7,177 nucleotides of DNA, taken from an uncultured Bacilli bacterium. GTDB lineage: Bacteria > Bacillota_I > Bacilli_A > RF39 > UBA660. Of the stretch, positions 5,314-7,177 are shown one piece after another. The position numbers were made by a program, and so were the translations under genes. Under the pieces are notes generated by a model. It saw nothing but the letters and a program-made list of their open reading frames with translations. It had not been told where the DNA came from and ran no database searches. How positions within the stretch are numbered: the stretch's first letter is position 1; the number at the start of each line of letters is the position of its first letter. The stretch spans positions 1 through 7,177 of the forward strand of contig CANQWJ010000062.1 of assembly GCA_947627525.1 (NCBI GenBank). The letters are read 5' to 3'.

Positions 5314-6198
5314 ATGAAAAGTGGTTTTGTAAGTATTGTTGGTCGTCCTAATGTTGGTAAATCAACACTTCTAAACAGTTTATTGGAGCGTAAGATTGCG
5401 ATAACGAGTGATGTTAGTGGAACGACTAGAAATATTATTCAGGGTATCTATAATGATGATGATTCACAAATTATTTTTATTGATACGCCAGGAATTCATA
5501 AACCACAAAATCGTCTTGGAACGTATCTCAATCAAAAAGCTTATATGATGACGGAAGACGTTGATTTATTACTTTTCTTAGTCGATGTCGAAAAGGGTTA
5601 TGGTAAGGGAGATCAATTCATTCTTGATAAATTGAAAGAAGAGAATAAACCCATCTTTTTGCTTTTGAATAAAGTTGATAAAATACCTAAAGAAAAATTA
5701 TTAGGAATTATAACGGAACTTAGTAAGTTACACGACTTTAAAGAAATAATTCCGATATCAGCTCTAAAAGGTGATAATGTTGAAGACTTAATCAAAACGA
5801 TTAAAAAATATTTAAAAGAAGATATTAAATATTATGAAGATGACGTCATAACAAATGTCAGTCGTAATTTTCTAATTGCAGAGTTTGTAAGAGAAAAAAT
5901 TCTTCATCTTACCAATAAAGAAGTTCCGCATACCGTTACTTGTATGGTCGAAAACTATGAAGATAAAGGTGATATCATCGACATCAGTGTTTTGATAATA
6001 GTCGATCGTGATAACTTAAAAAAGATTATTATTGGTAAACAGGGAAGGATGTTAAAAGAAATAGGTAGTCAAGCCCGTCAAGACATCGAAGAGTTTCTTT
6101 CTAAAAAAGTCTTTTTAGAGACTCATGTTAAAACGATTGAAGATTGGCGTGATAAAGAAAAATATTTAATTGAATTTGGTTTAAAGGAGATGGAATAA
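5314..6198 (+). CDS. era: GTPase Era
   Basis: Ras-like GTPase that binds the 3' end of 16S rRNA and acts in 30S subunit assembly. The 294 residues are typical. GTPase motifs: G1 GRPNVGKS at 10-17, G2 with T-T-R at 37-39, G3 DTPG at 57-60, G4 NKVD at 119-122 and G5 SALK at 149-152. The Era-specific linker (NFLIAEFVREKIL at 185-197, then KEVPHT) leads to a C-terminal KH RNA-binding domain with GKQG at 241-244 and the VFLETHVKTIEDWRD end; the usual LWVK reads THVK. Its placement after cdd matches Bacillus. The recO gene that often follows era is absent; a superoxide reductase gene starts at the very next base. Confidence 0.98.
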   Translation: MKSGFVSIVGRPNVGKSTLLNSLLERKIAITSDVSGTTRNIIQGIYNDDDSQIIFIDTPGIHKPQNRLGTYLNQKAYMMTEDVDLLLFLVDVEKGYGKGDQFILDKLKEENKPIFLLLNKVDKIPKEKLLGIITELSKLHDFKEIIPISALKGDNVEDLIKTIKKYLKEDIKYYEDDVITNVSRNFLIAEFVREKILHLTNKEVPHTVTCMVENYEDKGDIIDISVLIIVDRDNLKKIIIGKQGRMLKEIGSQARQDIEEFLSKKVFLETHVKTIEDWRDKEKYLIEFGLKEME

Positions 6199-6570
6199 AT
6201 GAATAAATTAATGTTAAAAAAATGTAATAGTTGCGGGGCTATGGTAAAAGTAATAGAAAATTGTAATTGTAAGTGTGGCTTCGAGTGCTGTGGTGAAAAG
6301 ATGGCGGATGTTCTTTCCAACTCGGTTGATGCGGCTTTTGAAAAGCATGTTCCAACATACGAAAGAAAAGATAATAAATTAGAAGTTCGAGTAAATCATG
6401 TCATGGAAGAAGATCATTACATCGAATGGATTGCTTTGGTAACTGATAACAAAGAAGAATATGTTTACTTAAAACCAAATGAAGATGCTGTTGTCATTTT
6501 TGACGATGTTAATAGCGGCACTCTATATTCTTACTGCAATAAACATGGCCTTTGGGAAAAGGAAATATAG
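6199..6570 (+). CDS. dfx: Desulfoferrodoxin-type superoxide reductase
   Basis: Reduces superoxide to hydrogen peroxide without releasing oxygen, an oxidative defence of anaerobes. The 123 residues show both iron sites of two-iron desulfoferrodoxin. The N-terminal rubredoxin-like centre has Cys9-x-x-Cys12 and Cys30-Cys31. The catalytic centre has Glu48-Lys49-His50 in EKHVP, His67, His73 in EDHYIEWI, and Cys113 with His116 in CNKHGLW. Oddity: three extra cysteines (22, 24, 26) sit just before the Cys30-Cys31 pair, and the common HPM after the second His reads HVM. ATG directly abuts the era stop, with AAGGAG (6184-6189) inside era, so the two are translationally coupled. Electron donor unknown; no rubredoxin gene is in view. 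Confidence 0.94.
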   Translation: MNKLMLKKCNSCGAMVKVIENCNCKCGFECCGEKMADVLSNSVDAAFEKHVPTYERKDNKLEVRVNHVMEEDHYIEWIALVTDNKEEYVYLKPNEDAVVIFDDVNSGTLYSYCNKHGLWEKEI

Positions 6571-6612
6571 TTAATAAATATAAAATAAGAAAAAGAAAAA
6601 GGAGGTATAGTT

Positions 6613-7177
6613 ATGAATAATGAAGAAATTAATAATGAAAATCAAAATAAAAACGAAAGCCAAAATGTAAATGAGAATCAAACTATAAGTGAAAGTCCAA
6701 GTGTGATTGAAAATCCAGTTTTAAACGAAAGTCAAAATGTAAATGGAATTCAAACTGTAAGTGAAAGCCCAAATATGAGTGATAATTCAATTGTAAATGA
6801 AACTCCAACTATAACTGAAATTCCAACTACAACTGGAAATCAAAATGTGAATGATGATATGAATAATAATAAAGTTCAAGATGATTCGTCAAAAAAGAAA
6901 AAAAGAAATAAAGTAATTATTATATGTTTAATAATAGTACTTTTGATAGTTGTTGCAACATTAGCAATTCTCTTCTTTAATAAGCATAGTGATAATCCTT
7001 CCAATAATGAAGAAACCGAAGAAGATGAATACTATAATTATAGAATAGAAAAAGTTGGAGATGACTATACTTTAATGCACAATACTAATGAAGTAGCCAA
7101 ACTAAATAAAGAAGACAAAATAAAATTATATAAAGATGAAAGTGATGCCAAAAGTAAATATATAGCGGTTGTATATA
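6613..7177 (+). CDS. Asn/Glu-rich repeat protein with one membrane helix, 3' truncated
   Basis: The frame opens at ATG 6613, seven bases after GGAGG (6601-6605), and runs 188 codons without a stop to the window end. Residues 1-93 are low-complexity, rich in Asn, Glu, Ser, Gln and Thr, and include five 12-residue repeats (14-73). A basic stop-transfer patch KKKKRNK (94-100) precedes a hydrophobic helix (101-122). Then comes an acidic spacer (NEETEEDEYY) and the start of an apparently folded part (YRIEKVGDDYTLMHN...). The basic patch before the helix predicts N-in topology, putting the repeats in the cytoplasm and the rest outside the cell. I do not recognise the family; the exported domain is cut off. 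The 42-base gap after the superoxide reductase gene has no hairpin, so cotranscription is possible. Confidence 0.85.
   Translation, partial: MNNEEINNENQNKNESQNVNENQTISESPSVIENPVLNESQNVNGIQTVSESPNMSDNSIVNETPTITEIPTTTGNQNVNDDMNNNKVQDDSSKKKKRNKVIIICLIIVLLIVVATLAILFFNKHSDNPSNNEETEEDEYYNYRIEKVGDDYTLMHNTNEVAKLNKEDKIKLYKDESDAKSKYIAVVY
6652..6831 (+). repeat. Five 36-base coding repeats (72-base higher-order period)
   Basis: Units at 6652-6687, 6688-6723, 6724-6759, 6760-6795 and 6796-6831 encode NESQNVNENQTI, SESPSVIENPVL, NESQNVNGIQTV, SESPNMSDNSIV and NETPTITEIPTT. Units 1 and 3 are alike, and 2 and 4 are alike, so the working duplication is 72 bases; unit 5 is a decayed hybrid. The shared pattern is (N/S)-E-(S/T)-(Q/P) at the unit start. 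Confidence 0.8.

Noticed and set aside
6552..6586. Possible promoter for the last gene (TTGGGA ... TATAAA)
   Set aside because: The spacer is about 21 bases, outside the normal range, and the gap is simply A/T-rich.
1..7177. CRISPR arrays, tRNA or rRNA genes, insertion sequences, riboswitches
   Set aside because: No spaced direct repeats, clover-leaf sequences, transposase frames or long structured leaders were seen; intergenic gaps are all under 70 bases.

Overview
The window is AT-rich and gene-dense, with every gene on the + strand, and looks like chromosomal DNA of a low-GC Gram-positive (Firmicutes). The order rpsU-yqeY-(...)-yqfC-yqfD-(...)-ybeY-dgkA-cdd-era is the classic Bacillus-type cluster. 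TGA acts as a stop codon (yqfC at 1875-1877, cdd at 4899-4901) and tryptophan is TGG, so the genetic code is standard and not the Mycoplasma one. A two-iron superoxide reductase points to an anaerobe. A deep Bacilli/Erysipelotrichia-like or RF39-like gut anaerobe would fit, but that placement is inference.

Layout. Positions 2-784 hold most of nadK, whose true start probably lies just upstream of the window. An extended -10 promoter (802-831) drives rpsU (864-1067), which ends in an intrinsic terminator. yqeY (1132-1575) follows and ends in a second terminator that overlaps its own last codons. From 1644 on, genes are packed with gaps of about 0-40 bases and no visible terminator: yqfC, yqfD, a VanZ-family membrane protein, ybeY, dgkA, cdd, a cdd-like paralogue, era and a desulfoferrodoxin-type superoxide reductase. 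An Asn/Glu-rich single-pass membrane protein (from 6613) runs off the right edge.

How the genes fit together. YbeY (rRNA maturation) and Era (30S assembly GTPase) serve ribosome biogenesis, in line with nearby rpsU. DgkA (undecaprenol kinase type) recycles the lipid carrier for the cell wall. Cdd salvages cytidine. YqfC/YqfD belong to families that act in the sporulation mother cell of Bacillus. NadK makes NADP.

Most notable points: (1) immediately after cdd sits an intact paralogue that aligns without gaps but has lost all three zinc-binding cysteines and a substrate-binding Glu, so it is a probable pseudoenzyme partner; (2) phoH and the 7TM-HD gene (yqfF/pgpH), expected between yqfD and ybeY, are absent and a VanZ-like gene occupies their place; (3) the last gene codes for a cytoplasmic tail built of 12-residue repeats; (4) the superoxide reductase carries three extra cysteines beside its rubredoxin-like site.
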